Below, piece by piece: positions 1-11,218 of a stretch of DNA of 64,000 nucleotides. Location of the stretch: the NCBI GenBank assembly GCA_903904685.1, contig CAIVDS010000114.1:16165-80164 (forward strand). The letters run 5' to 3'. The translations under genes and the position numbers were made by a program. This DNA is from an uncultured Verrucomicrobiota bacterium (GTDB lineage Bacteria > Verrucomicrobiota > Verrucomicrobiia > Opitutales > Opitutaceae). Under the pieces are notes generated by a model. The model did no database searches, was not told the DNA's origin, and was given only the letters and a program-made list of their open reading frames with translations. The stretch's first letter is position 1; the number at the start of each line of letters is the position of its first letter.

Positions 1-498
1 GTCGATATCCTCGCGTCCGCTCGCAAGATTGGTGCGGCAGGCTTCGGCGTTATTGCTGTGGTGCGAGCGGCAGGCCTCGGGCCGCGCCCCGTAAATCGAG
101 CAGCTTCCGTTGCGCAGCAGCACGCAGGGTGTTTTCAGCGCCGTTCGCCCGGCGTTGGAACGCCCGGCAAAGGCCTCGCGATGGGCGGCGGCCCGCGCGA
201 TCAACGCGTCAAGCTCCTCGGGCGAAAAATGCGTCTGCACATGCTGGGCTGCGATGAGCACCTCATGAGCCTGCACACCCACGGGGACATGGCAGCAGGC
301 GTCGCAACCCGCGCGACACGCGACCATTCCCCGGGCATCGGCGGGAGCCGATGCGAAGGCGCGGTCAAACTCCTTGTGCGCGCTGCTGATAGCCGAAAGG
401 AGATCGGCCGGATTGCGTGTCTTGCGCAGCCGCTTCAGCACGGTGGCGCCGGTCTTTTCGAACAGGGTTTCTTCTTCCGGTGAAAATTGTGCACACAT
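1..498 (-). CDS. YkgJ-family cysteine-cluster protein (partial)
   Basis: Reading leftward from an ATG at 498, an open frame of 166 codons runs off the left edge, so the C-terminus is missing. The product carries a tight cysteine cluster (GCDACCHVPV) about 70 residues in and later a cysteine in a GSCSIYGARPEACR segment. This is the arrangement of the YkgJ / zinc- or iron-chelating CxxxCxxCC family (formerly UPF0153). Members are thought to bind metal or an Fe-S cluster; the physiological role is not established. The N-terminal part looks helical. The frame that is open on the plus strand across the same bases has no family resemblance and is a shadow. The next gene to the right is about 480 bases away. 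Confidence 0.8.
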   Translation of the reverse strand, partial: MCAQFSPEEETLFEKTGATVLKRLRKTRNPADLLSAISSAHKEFDRAFASAPADARGMVACRAGCDACCHVPVGVQAHEVLIAAQHVQTHFSPEELDALIARAAAHREAFAGRSNAGRTALKTPCVLLRNGSCSIYGARPEACRSHHSNNAEACRTNLASGREDID

Positions 499-981
499 TA
501 AACGACGCACTCAATCTCAGGACCTGAAACATAACAAGGCCGACCGATGTATGTTTCCCTATAAAACAGGCACGCATTGATCGTAGTTTGTTAGAAGCTA
601 TCATGAAGTCTGGTCGAATAAATTTCTGAGCTAAGGCAGATGAAGGCGAACCAAGGGAGGCCGCCAGATTGGGAAACATCGGGGCACCGGGCCGGATGGC
701 ATCGCATATGCTATCACATGGTGTCGGCTGACCACACAACCTGCCAAATCCTATGTCGTTTCTGAATACACACCGTCTGCACTGGGGCTCTCATGATGCA
801 CTGTCGGGTAATTTTCAGCTGCATCTGGACCTCATGATCCACGAGGAAATCAACTTGTTTGTTCCTCTCCACGAGTCCGCCTTGTCGGCCTCGGCCGAAC
901 CACCCACCCAAATGCCGGGACAGATTGTGACGTTGCCTGACGACACCATGGAGCAACTCAGCCCGTGATGACCGCCTTCGC
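499..981. other. intergenic stretch without a supported gene
   Basis: About 480 bases between the start of the YkgJ-like gene and the end of engB. Base composition is visibly less GC-rich than the neighbouring genes. Short open frames exist on both strands (for example 753-968 plus and 714-956 minus), but neither has a convincing ribosome binding site or any recognisable domain. I see no tRNA fold and no strong terminator. It probably holds the promoter of the leftward YkgJ-like gene near 500-560; the rest could be a decayed gene. Confidence 0.4.
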
Positions 982-3745
<2,764 letters not shown>

Positions 3746-3778
3746 ATCATCGGGGTTTGGTGCCCGCGCCCGATTCGG

Positions 3779-4432
3779 CTAGCGCGGCACGGTCACGCCC
3801 AAAAATTCCAAGGGCGCCGTCTTATCGAGCAAAACAATTTGGCCGCCCTTATCCATCTTGACCGCGAGATTGTTGACGCGGGCGATCTCCTTGATGAACG
3901 AGGCGAAATTCATGATCGATAACTCGCCCTTAAGCTGGAGCCTGGATGCCATATCCACAGGTTCGGTGCGGATTTCAAGGACGGTGCCACCAGTCGTCTT
4001 GGTTCCTGCGGCGGCCAGCCGGCGGTTCAAAAGCTCAAGCACTTCTTTGAACGGCGTATTGATGTAGGTTGAACCTTGCATACTGCCGGCATGGCTCAGG
4101 TTCTCCCACGTCGGGGCATCAAGCTCGCTCCACGGGGAGGCGGCCGCGCCCTTGTCCCCCTTCGCGGACGCACCCATCTCGGCCCGCTGACGCGCGACAT
4201 AAGCCTGATCCTCCTTGGAAAAACCAGTGACGGCCACGGTGAAAACCCGCCCGTCCTCCCGTTCGATCTTGATGCTGTTGGCGTCGGGCACGTCAAGCAG
4301 CCGGGCGGTGATCACCCGGCCGGAACTGTCGGCCCACTTGCGGAAGGCCTGAGGGGGAGCGGCCTCTAGGAGGGTAAGACCGCTCATAAACTGGAGGGTA
4401 ACCAAGCAAGCGAGAAGCTTGAATGATTTCAT
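3779..4432 (-). CDS. Secreted SHD1-domain protein
   Basis: A 217-residue protein with an N-terminal signal peptide (MKSF..., hydrophobic to about residue 22, likely cut after LLEAA). Residues ~30-80 (FRKWADSSGRVITARLLDV and onward to EDQAYVA) match the pattern of SHD1 (SLA1 homology domain 1), a small beta domain abundant in secreted proteins of Planctomycetes and Verrucomicrobia. The C-terminal ~110 residues are of unknown type, with predicted alpha/beta alternation that vaguely recalls secretin or TonB short domains. It converges with tgt (33 bases apart). Location would be periplasmic or extracellular; its function is unknown. Confidence 0.75.
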   Translation of the reverse strand: MKSFKLLACLVTLQFMSGLTLLEAAPPQAFRKWADSSGRVITARLLDVPDANSIKIEREDGRVFTVAVTGFSKEDQAYVARQRAEMGASAKGDKGAAASPWSELDAPTWENLSHAGSMQGSTYINTPFKEVLELLNRRLAAAGTKTTGGTVLEIRTEPVDMASRLQLKGELSIMNFASFIKEIARVNNLAVKMDKGGQIVLLDKTAPLEFLGVTVPR

Positions 4433-4482
4433 GAGCGTTGATCAATTCAGGCGGGCACCCAGCACGGCAAGCCTGTTATTCG

Positions 4483-5691
4483 TCACCCGCAGGTCGCCCG
4501 CCCGTCCAACAAGGACGGATGCAAGGGGTCGCTCCATGTGACGGTGAAACGATCCCGCCCGAAAACCACGGGCAGCCAGACATAGCCGCTGGTCATCAGA
4601 TTTGTCGGACGCCAAACGTCGAACATCGCGATGAAGGCGCCCGGCTTGCCGTCGATGGGCAGGAGGCAGGTGCTTTGGCCGCCGAAAGTATGGTCGGCCC
4701 CCAAGGTGTATTTTCGGGGGATCCCCCCGACGGAGGGATAGCCGAGTTCCTTCCATTGGGATGGCGTCAGCTTGAGGGTCTCGCCGGTCGGGGCGTCCTC
4801 GATGCACGGGTTGCCCAGCTCCTTCCACGGTCCCCAGATGGAGTCGGCCACGGCGGAGCGCGCCGGGTTGGGCGCCCAGCCGGTGCAACCCGAACTGATC
4901 ATCCAGTAGCGACCCTTGTGTTTGCAGAGGGCCGGAGCCTCGTTCCACTTGTACTCGAACAGGCGCACCCATTCCCCGGAATGGGAGAGGTAATCGTCGC
5001 TCAACCGCGAAAGGTGCAGGGTGCTGTTCTCTTCCGAGGCGAATAGGTGGTAGGCCTTCCCGTCGTCATCGACGAAGAGATTCATGTCGCGGGCCATCTG
5101 GCCGCCGTGAAAGTCCCGCGCCAGCAGGTTATGCTTGGGCGTCTCCGGGCTCGGACCGCCGCTGAAGGACATGCCCTTGAGCGCCTCGACCTCCTTGGGG
5201 CCGGCCTTCTGCGCCTCGGTCGCATTGATGGGCCAGGTGCCCGCGTCGGGTCGCTCGGAGCGGAGATAGACGTAAGGTCCGGTCGGCCTGTCGGCCACCG
5301 CCACCCCGCTGCGCGCCGCCTTGTAGCCCTCGCCGTTGAGTTCCAGGTGAAACCACAGCGCGAACTTCCGGGTCGTCGCGTTGTAGATCACCTTGGGCCG
5401 CTCGATGACGCACCCCTCGGTGATCTCGCTCCGCGGATCTTTCACCCGCGCCAGGACGATCCCCTCGTCTTTCCAGTTACAAAGATCGGTCGAGGAATAG
5501 CAGCGCACCCCGGTCGCCTGCGGTTCCGTGCTGTTCGCGTCGCGGTAGCTCTCGCCGAACCAGTAATAGACGCCCCGGTGAAACATCACGCCGCCGCCGT
5601 GGGCGTTGATAGGAACACCGTTGTTGTCGGGCCAGGGCCGATCCTGAAAAATCGGGGATCGGGTATGCGTTGCCGGCGGTTCTTCGGTCAT
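4483..5691 (-). CDS. Glycoside hydrolase family 43-like protein
   Basis: A 402-residue five-bladed beta-propeller-type protein. The N-terminal motif INAHGGGVMFHRGVYYWFGE is the signature opening of GH43 enzymes related to exo-beta-1,3-galactanases, where such a region surrounds the first active-site strand. Further blade motifs follow (VIERPKVIYNATTRKF, RDMNLFVDDDGKAY, EAPALCKHKGRYWMIS); the E of EAPAL is a candidate catalytic or pKa-modulating residue. No signal peptide is seen, which is odd for a polysaccharide-acting enzyme. Its ATG overlaps the stop codon of the upstream SGNH hydrolase gene by four bases (ATGA), so the two are probably translationally coupled. The exact substrate is not deducible; GH117 or another propeller family is the main alternative. 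Confidence 0.75.
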   Translation of the reverse strand: MTEEPPATHTRSPIFQDRPWPDNNGVPINAHGGGVMFHRGVYYWFGESYRDANSTEPQATGVRCYSSTDLCNWKDEGIVLARVKDPRSEITEGCVIERPKVIYNATTRKFALWFHLELNGEGYKAARSGVAVADRPTGPYVYLRSERPDAGTWPINATEAQKAGPKEVEALKGMSFSGGPSPETPKHNLLARDFHGGQMARDMNLFVDDDGKAYHLFASEENSTLHLSRLSDDYLSHSGEWVRLFEYKWNEAPALCKHKGRYWMISSGCTGWAPNPARSAVADSIWGPWKELGNPCIEDAPTGETLKLTPSQWKELGYPSVGGIPRKYTLGADHTFGGQSTCLLPIDGKPGAFIAMFDVWRPTNLMTSGYVWLPVVFGRDRFTVTWSDPLHPSLLDGRATCG

Positions 5692-6365
5692 TTGCTCAAC
5701 TCGGGACGGATGCGCGCGGCGAATACCTTATAGCCTTCGGCGTTCAGATGGAGCCCGTCCTTGGCAAAAAGCTCCGGGCGGGGTTGGCCATCGGGGCCGA
5801 GCACCATGTCATAGGTGTCGAGGTAGCGGAGATGGGGTTTGCCCTTGGTGTAGTCGGCCACGAGCGCATTCAGGGCCTTCTCCTTGTCCGCTTGCTTCCG
5901 GCGTGCGATGCTGGGAGTGAGCGACAAAAAGACGATGTCTGTGTCGGGCAGCTTCGCGTGCACGGCGGCTGCGAACTCCTTGAAATCGGCGAACACCTGC
6001 TCGGCCGAGGCTCCTCGCGCGAGATCGTTTCCCCCGGAGCGGAGGTAGATGGCGCGGGGCTCGTAGGGGAAAATCACCCGCGAGGCGAAATGGGTGACGT
6101 CCGCGATCTCGGAACCCCCGAAGCCGCGATTGATGACCGTGAACGGCGCGAAATCCTGCGCGAGCGTGGTCCATCGGGTGATATAGGAGGCCCCGGTGAA
6201 GAGGAGCGCTCCTTTGGGCGGTGGAGCGACCCGGTCGGCCTGCTCAAAGGCTGCGATATCTTTCTCCCACCGGGTGAAATTGTGCGACGTGTCGGCCCCG
6301 ACAGCGGCGAGCCACGACAGGGGTAGAGCGACGGCGGCCCATAGAAATGCGGTGCTGGGTTTCAT
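5688..6365 (-). CDS. Secreted SGNH/GDSL-type hydrolase
   Basis: A 225-residue protein with a signal peptide (hydrophobic core residues ~6-22). SGNH hydrolase blocks are visible: block I FTGAS with nucleophile S60, block II glycine in RGFGG (80-84), block III GGND (111-114), and block V DGLH with D203 and H206. Known relatives are carbohydrate esterases or lysophospholipases acting on acyl or acetyl esters. The gene is immediately upstream of, and overlaps, the GH43-like gene, which suggests joint action on an acetylated polysaccharide; this is inference. The substrate is unknown. Confidence 0.85.
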   Translation of the reverse strand: MKPSTAFLWAAVALPLSWLAAVGADTSHNFTRWEKDIAAFEQADRVAPPPKGALLFTGASYITRWTTLAQDFAPFTVINRGFGGSEIADVTHFASRVIFPYEPRAIYLRSGGNDLARGASAEQVFADFKEFAAAVHAKLPDTDIVFLSLTPSIARRKQADKEKALNALVADYTKGKPHLRYLDTYDMVLGPDGQPRPELFAKDGLHLNAEGYKVFAARIRPELSK

Positions 6366-6428
6366 GGGTGTTTTTCTTTCAGGGATTCATTCATGGATCA
6401 AACTCGCCGCGACCCCTTTGGCTTATCT

Positions 6429-6701
6429 TCATTTCTTGCGATAGGTTCTTGTGCAGGAAAATCCGAATAATCCTATGGCTGAAATAAAACAGAATGCGCT
6501 GCCAACTGTGGAAATCCGATCACTCCAATATGCATTTCTGGCATCTTCTGTATAATTTTTCTCTTTATTTCGTCCCACGATAAAATACCCGACTTCGTCT
6601 TTTCCCGGCGGATATTTTAGAAACGGCATAAGAAATATAATAAGTCCGAATCCAAGAATAAGCAGGGCGAAAGAAAGTGATAGCATATGTTGGGGCTTCA
6701 T
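6429..6701 (-). CDS. Small membrane protein, unknown
   Basis: About 90 residues from the ATG at 6701 (MKPQHMLSLS). Two hydrophobic segments are seen, at residues ~7-27 and ~65-82, separated by a polar loop containing PPGKDEVGYFIVG, so it is probably a two-pass inner-membrane protein with a C-terminal RTYRKK tail. The coding sequence is much more AT-rich than its neighbours, consistent with recent acquisition or weak selection. The frame stays open upstream to 6800, but that extension looks non-coding. No family recognised. Confidence 0.5.
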   Translation of the reverse strand: MKPQHMLSLSFALLILGFGLIIFLMPFLKYPPGKDEVGYFIVGRNKEKNYTEDARNAYWSDRISTVGSAFCFISAIGLFGFSCTRTYRKK

Positions 6702-6816
6702 GTTTTGCCGATCAGAGTTTTTAGGCCAAAGGGGTTTGGTGATTTGGCTAAGACATGAGGAGGAGATACCACGCCAAAGGGGCGCGGCGAGTTTTATCAA
6801 TCAGCTGCGGACACGG

Positions 6817-7137
6817 TCAGGACGACGGGCGGTCGAGGCGCACCAGGCAGTGGCCGAAGTCGATCTCAAACGTGCCGGGCGCCGGACGGAAGGCGGGAGT
6901 CAGCGAATACATCCGGCCATACACCGACTTCACTACGCCGAGTTTGAGCATCAGCGCCATGTGATGGGAGGCCATGCCCCGCGACCGCCCCATCCGTCGC
7001 CCCAGCTCATTGACGGGCAGCACAGGCTCCTTGCACAGCTCGCGCAGCGCGATCCATCGTTCCGTGCGGCCCAAGAGACTCGTGACTTGCTTCAGATTTA
7101 GCGCCGGTGCGGGGATTGTCGGGTTGGTTTCGCTCAT
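6817..7137 (-). CDS. Winged helix-turn-helix (ArsR-like) regulator
   Basis: A 106-residue protein. Residues ~25-75 (WIALRELCKEPVLPVNELGRR... GMASHHMALMLKLGVVK) have the layout of an ArsR-type winged HTH: a helix with LR.L, then NELGRRMG as helix 2 and SHHMALMLKLG as recognition helix, followed by a short wing. No metal-binding cysteine pair is present, so a metal sensor is unlikely. The gene reads away from the 21-bp repeat array that starts about 70 bases upstream of its ATG; whether it binds there is untested. Target unknown. Confidence 0.65.
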   Translation of the reverse strand: MSETNPTIPAPALNLKQVTSLLGRTERWIALRELCKEPVLPVNELGRRMGRSRGMASHHMALMLKLGVVKSVYGRMYSLTPAFRPAPGTFEIDFGHCLVRLDRPSS

Positions 7138-7207
7138 AAGATGAAAAATCGGCCTCCGATGGCCTGTTTTTGGGTAAAATCGACGTTTTTAGGGGTTCAG
7201 CACCTCA

Positions 7208-7564
7208 TTTCGGGGTATTTTCGATGGTTTTTGGCCTTTTGACAATAGTTTTTACGCTTACACCGACAACTTTTACTATTACACCGATAGTTTATCCGCC
7301 CACGCGGATAACATTTCAGACTACACGGCTAGTTTATCCGGTTACATCGGTAGCTTTTTATATTACTTAGCTAACTTATCTTATTACATGGCTAGTTTGT
7401 CTTATTACATGACTAACTTTTCTTATTACCGCGCTAGCTTTTTATCTTACCGCACTCGGTTTTATTCCTACCGCGCTAGCTTTTCTTATTACATGACTAG
7501 GATTTTCTATCACACGGCTAGTTTTTGTTCTTACACGGCTAGATTTTACCCCTGCCGCGCTACG
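7208..7564. repeat. Degenerate tandem array, exact 21-bp period (array A)
   Basis: Fifteen clear units fill 7250-7564, each exactly 21 bases with no insertion or deletion; two weaker units precede them from 7208. Each unit starts with a T-rich tract (TTTT or close) and ends with a GCTAGC, GCTAAC or similar tail; typical units are at 7376-7396, 7397-7417 and 7418-7438. Units differ from each other at many positions, yet the period never slips. There is no alternation of identical repeats with unique spacers. Several short frames are open through parts of it, giving heptapeptide-like repeats, but none is open across the whole array. It fills most of the gap between the HTH gene and gmd. Confidence 0.9.
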
Positions 7565-7668
7565 GTCGGAGCCGCCAGCAATGACCCGGCGGACGACATG
7601 GCACGCTCGCGGAATCCCCACATACGGGCTTGCCCGCAATCGGGCGGGCCAGCAACTTGGCCCCCTTC

Positions 7669-8685
7669 ATGAAAAAAGCGCTCATCACCGGCATCACCGG
7701 ACAGGATGGTTCTTATCTCGCCGAGTTGCTGCTCGCCAAGGGCTACGAGGTTCACGGCGTCATCCGCCGGGCGTCCACCTTCAATACCAGCCGGATCGAC
7801 CACCTCTACCACGACCCGCACGTCAACGGAGTGCGCCTGTTCCTGCACTACGGCGATCTGGCCGACTCGGTGCAGATGGTGAAGCTGCTCTACAAGCTCC
7901 AGCCCGACGAAGTCTACAACCTCGGGGCCCAGTCGCACGTGCGCGTCTCCTTCGACGTCCCCGAATACACAGGCGATGTCGTGGGTCTCGGCGCCTTGCG
8001 CATCCTTGAGGCCATCCGCGAGGCGGGCCTCGTTGAAAAAGTCCGCTACTATCAGGCTTCGTCCTCCGAAATGTTCGGCAAGGTGCAGGAGGTGCCCCAA
8101 ACCGAGAGGACTCCTTTCTGGCCGCGCTCGCCCTACGGTTGCGCCAAGATGTATGCCCACTGGCTCACGGTGAACTACCGCGAGAGCTACAATCTGCACG
8201 CGTCCAACGGCATTCTTTTCAACCACGAGTCGCCGCGTCGCGGCGAGACCTTCGTGACCCGCAAGATCACCCGCGCCGCCGGACGCATCAAACTCGGCCT
8301 GCAGGACAGCCTCTACCTCGGCAACCTCGACGCCCAGCGCGATTGGGGCTACGCCAAGGAATACGTCGAGATGATGTGGTTGATGCTCCAGCAGGACAAA
8401 CCCGACGACTACGTGGCGGGCACCAACGAGACCCACAGCGTAAAGGAATTCTGCCAGGTCGCCTTCGCCCGCCTCGGTCTCGACTGGGAAAAATACATCC
8501 GATACGACCAGCGCTACGAACGCCCCGCCGAGGTCGAGTTGCTCATCGGCAATGCCGCCAAGGCCAAGAAGCAGCTCGGCTGGGAACCCAAGGTGCGCTT
8601 CAAGGAACTCGTTGAGCTCATGGTCGACCACGACCTCGAACTCGCCAAACGCGAGGCCCAGATCTCCAAGCTGCCGCCGCTCTGA
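7669..8685 (+). CDS. gmd: GDP-mannose 4,6-dehydratase
   Basis: A 338-residue extended short-chain dehydrogenase that converts GDP-D-mannose to GDP-4-keto-6-deoxy-D-mannose in the cytoplasm. Visible: the NADP-binding GITGQDG loop (residues 8-14), the RR segment after beta 2 (33-34), the SSSEMFG block with the catalytic Ser and Glu (131-137), and catalytic Y156 and K160 (YGCAK). The ATG at 7669 (MKKALITG) is the family start; an in-frame ATG at 7630 would add 13 residues without similarity. The gene lies about 100 bases past the end of the 21-bp array and is followed after 27 bases by fcl, making a GDP-fucose operon. Confidence 0.97.
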   Translation: MKKALITGITGQDGSYLAELLLAKGYEVHGVIRRASTFNTSRIDHLYHDPHVNGVRLFLHYGDLADSVQMVKLLYKLQPDEVYNLGAQSHVRVSFDVPEYTGDVVGLGALRILEAIREAGLVEKVRYYQASSSEMFGKVQEVPQTERTPFWPRSPYGCAKMYAHWLTVNYRESYNLHASNGILFNHESPRRGETFVTRKITRAAGRIKLGLQDSLYLGNLDAQRDWGYAKEYVEMMWLMLQQDKPDDYVAGTNETHSVKEFCQVAFARLGLDWEKYIRYDQRYERPAEVELLIGNAAKAKKQLGWEPKVRFKELVELMVDHDLELAKREAQISKLPPL

Positions 8686-8712
8686 GGTCAGGCCCATCCC
8701 CGCCAACGGAGC

Positions 8713-9648
8713 ATGAAACTCTACATCGCAGGTCACAACGGCATGGTCGGCTCCGCGCTCGTGCGGCGCTTCCGGCACGAGGCCGGCGCGACACTCGTCC
8801 TTCGCACGCGCAAGGAGCTCGATCTTTCGTCGCAGGCCGCCGTCGACGCCTTCTTCGCCGCCGAAAAACCCGAGATGGCCATCATCGCCGCCGCCAAGGT
8901 CGGTGGCATCCACGCCAACAACACCTACCCGGCGGACTTCCTCCAGGAGAACCTCGCCATCGCCTCCAACACCATCCACGCCGCCTGGCGGCACGGCGTG
9001 AAGCGCCTGCTGTTCCTCGGCAGTTCGTGCATCTACCCCAAGCACGCGCCGCAGCCGATGTCCGAGAGTTGCCTGCTCACCGGCGAACTCGAACCCACCA
9101 ACGAAGCCTACGCCATCGCCAAGATCGCCGGTCTCAAGCTTTGCCAGTATTACCGCAGGCAGCACGGCGTGTTGTTCCACTCGGCGATGCCCACCAATCT
9201 CTACGGGCCGGGCGACAACTACCACCCGCAGAACTCGCACGTTCTCCCCGCCCTCATCCGCCGCTTCCATGAGGCGCGCCTCGCCGGCAAGGCCGAGGTG
9301 GTCGCCTGGGGCACCGGCACGCCTAGGCGGGAGTTCCTCCACGTGGACGATCTCGCCGACGCCTGCGCCTTTCTTATCAAGCAGGATAATCCGCCCGACT
9401 GGATCAACGTCGGCACCGGCACCGACGTGACCATCAAGGAACTCACCGAAGCCGTCGCCGAGATCACCGGCTTCAAGGGGAAAATCCTTTGGGACTCCAG
9501 CAAGCCCGACGGCACGCCGCGCAAGCTCATGGACGTGTCGCGCCTCACGTCGCTCGGCTGGCGAGCCCGCATCGCCCTGCGCGCCGGCCTGGAAAAAACC
9601 TACGCCTCGTTTCTCGCCGAACAGTCCGCCGGCGCGCTTCGCGGATAA
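8713..9648 (+). CDS. fcl: GDP-L-fucose synthase
   Basis: A 311-residue epimerase/reductase (WcaG/Fcl) that turns GDP-4-keto-6-deoxymannose into GDP-L-fucose using NADPH. The dinucleotide loop GHNGMVG is at residues 7-13, GSSCIYP at 103-109 carries the catalytic Ser and a Cys, and YAIAK gives Y133 and K137. It directly follows gmd, and the pair forms a complete two-step route from GDP-mannose to GDP-fucose. The product is a donor for fucosylated surface glycans; possible users are the glycosyltransferases near 56-62 kb. Confidence 0.97.
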   Translation: MKLYIAGHNGMVGSALVRRFRHEAGATLVLRTRKELDLSSQAAVDAFFAAEKPEMAIIAAAKVGGIHANNTYPADFLQENLAIASNTIHAAWRHGVKRLLFLGSSCIYPKHAPQPMSESCLLTGELEPTNEAYAIAKIAGLKLCQYYRRQHGVLFHSAMPTNLYGPGDNYHPQNSHVLPALIRRFHEARLAGKAEVVAWGTGTPRREFLHVDDLADACAFLIKQDNPPDWINVGTGTDVTIKELTEAVAEITGFKGKILWDSSKPDGTPRKLMDVSRLTSLGWRARIALRAGLEKTYASFLAEQSAGALRG

Positions 9649-9732
9649 TCCGTCGCGACAGGTCCGCCGACGGTCGAACAGGCGCCCGCCTGCGGCCTTT
9701 CCAAAACCAAGACCACGTTCACGACTCGCGCC

Positions 9733-11199
9733 ATGCCCGTAGCACAGACCGCTCCTCCTCCGTCGTTGGAAACGATCAAACGCCTCCTGCCGTGGCTGGT
9801 GGCGATTTCGTTTTTCATGGAATCGCTGGACATGACGATCCTGAACACGGCGGTGCCCACGATCGCCGGCGCCCTCGGCGTCGCGCCGTTGAGCCTCAAA
9901 TCGGCGCTCACCAGCTACACCCTCAGCCTCGCGCTCTTCATCCCGCTCAGCGGCTGGATCGCCGACCGGTTCGGCACGCGCAGGGTGTTTTCCTCGGCCA
10001 TCGGCATCTTCGCCCTCGGGTCGTTGCTCTGCGGACTCTCGACCGGCGTGCCGTTTCTGGTGGCGGCGCGTATTCTCCAGGGAATCGGCGGAGCCATGAT
10101 GATGCCGGTGGGCCGCATCGCGATCGTGCGCACCTTCGACAAATCGGAGCTCATCCGCGCAATGAGCTTCGTTGTCATCCCCGGCCTCATCGGGCCGCTG
10201 ATCGGACCGCTGGCCGGCGGCGCGATCGTGGGATATTTCCATTGGCGCCTCATCTTCTTCATCAACGTGCCCATCGGCCTGCTCAGCCTGTTTTTCGTCT
10301 ATCGCTACATGCCCGACTATCGGGCCGCGCGGAGCGAACGGCTGGATTTCACCGGATTCGTGCTCTTCGGGGTCGGCGTCGCGCTCCTGTCCCACGTGCT
10401 GGAGGTTTTCGGGGAGCATTCCACGAGCCTGCCCGACGTGCTCGCCATGCTGGGCGCGTCGCTCGCCCTGCTGCTGATCTACGCGCGGCACTCGCTCCGC
10501 ACGCCGCATCCGCTGCTCCGCGTCTCGCTCTTTCGCAAGCGCACCTTCGGCACCGCCGTGACCGGCAGTTTCATCTCCCGGCTCGGCATCGGCGGAATGC
10601 CGTTCCTGCTGCCGCTTTATTATCAGGTCGGGCTTGGCTACACCGCCGTCCACTCGGCCCTGCTGATCATGCCGCAGCCGTTCGCCGCGATGACGTTGAA
10701 GATGATCGTGCCGCGCATCCTCAACCGGTTTGGCTACCGGCGGATTCTCATGTTCAACACCATGGCTCTCGGCGTGCTCATAGCGCTTTTCGCCACCGTC
10801 ACCGCCGCGACCCCCGTCTGGATGATCCTCGCGCAGGCGTTCTGCTTCGGGTTTCTGATGTCGCTGCACTACACGAGCAGCAACTCGCTCATGTTTGCCG
10901 ACCTCACCGCCGAGGAGACCAGCATGGGCAGCAGCATGGGCAGTGTCGCCCAGCAGCTCTCGATGAGTTTCGGCGTGGCGACGGCCTCGCTCCTCACCGC
11001 GATGTTTCTTGGGTTCGACCATGGCGCAGACTCGGTCGCTTCATCGACCCTGGCCACGGCCATTCGCAGCAGTTTTGTGACCCTGGGCGTTATCACCCTG
11101 ACGACCGCCCTGTTCTTTCGCAGGCTGCACCCGACCGACGGCGACAACGTCAGCCGGCAAAAGGCGAACCCCGCGCCGTCGGAAACAGCACGCACCTGA
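9733..11199 (+). CDS. MFS transporter, DHA2 (EmrB/QacA-type) family
   Basis: A 488-residue inner-membrane protein with about 14 hydrophobic segments, the number typical of the DHA2 drug:H+ antiporter family. The first segment contains the family motif around DMTILNTAVPTIA (residues ~34-46), and SGWIADRFGTRRVF is the loop 2-3 MFS motif A. It is 84 bases downstream of fcl on the same strand; a role in exporting a surface or toxic compound is possible but not shown. It converges with pgl, with only 19 bases between stops. The substrate is not predictable from sequence. Confidence 0.9.
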   Translation: MPVAQTAPPPSLETIKRLLPWLVAISFFMESLDMTILNTAVPTIAGALGVAPLSLKSALTSYTLSLALFIPLSGWIADRFGTRRVFSSAIGIFALGSLLCGLSTGVPFLVAARILQGIGGAMMMPVGRIAIVRTFDKSELIRAMSFVVIPGLIGPLIGPLAGGAIVGYFHWRLIFFINVPIGLLSLFFVYRYMPDYRAARSERLDFTGFVLFGVGVALLSHVLEVFGEHSTSLPDVLAMLGASLALLLIYARHSLRTPHPLLRVSLFRKRTFGTAVTGSFISRLGIGGMPFLLPLYYQVGLGYTAVHSALLIMPQPFAAMTLKMIVPRILNRFGYRRILMFNTMALGVLIALFATVTAATPVWMILAQAFCFGFLMSLHYTSSNSLMFADLTAEETSMGSSMGSVAQQLSMSFGVATASLLTAMFLGFDHGADSVASSTLATAIRSSFVTLGVITLTTALFFRRLHPTDGDNVSRQKANPAPSETART

Positions 11200-11218
11200 C
11201 GCCGCTTCAGCGGGTAGT

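Noticed and set aside
58..483. Plus-strand gene over the left edge
   Set aside because: It is antisense to the YkgJ-like gene, which has the conserved cysteine cluster; the plus frame has no recognisable features.
753..968. Small plus-strand gene in the 499-981 gap
   Set aside because: No ribosome binding site, no recognisable domain, and an equally good frame on the other strand.
7208..7564. CRISPR array
   Set aside because: No alternation of identical repeats with unique spacers; all 21 bases of each unit drift together, and no cas genes are near.
7546..11022. Very long minus-strand open frame
   Set aside because: Shadow of gmd, fcl and the MFS gene in GC-rich DNA; composition is low-complexity and matches no family.
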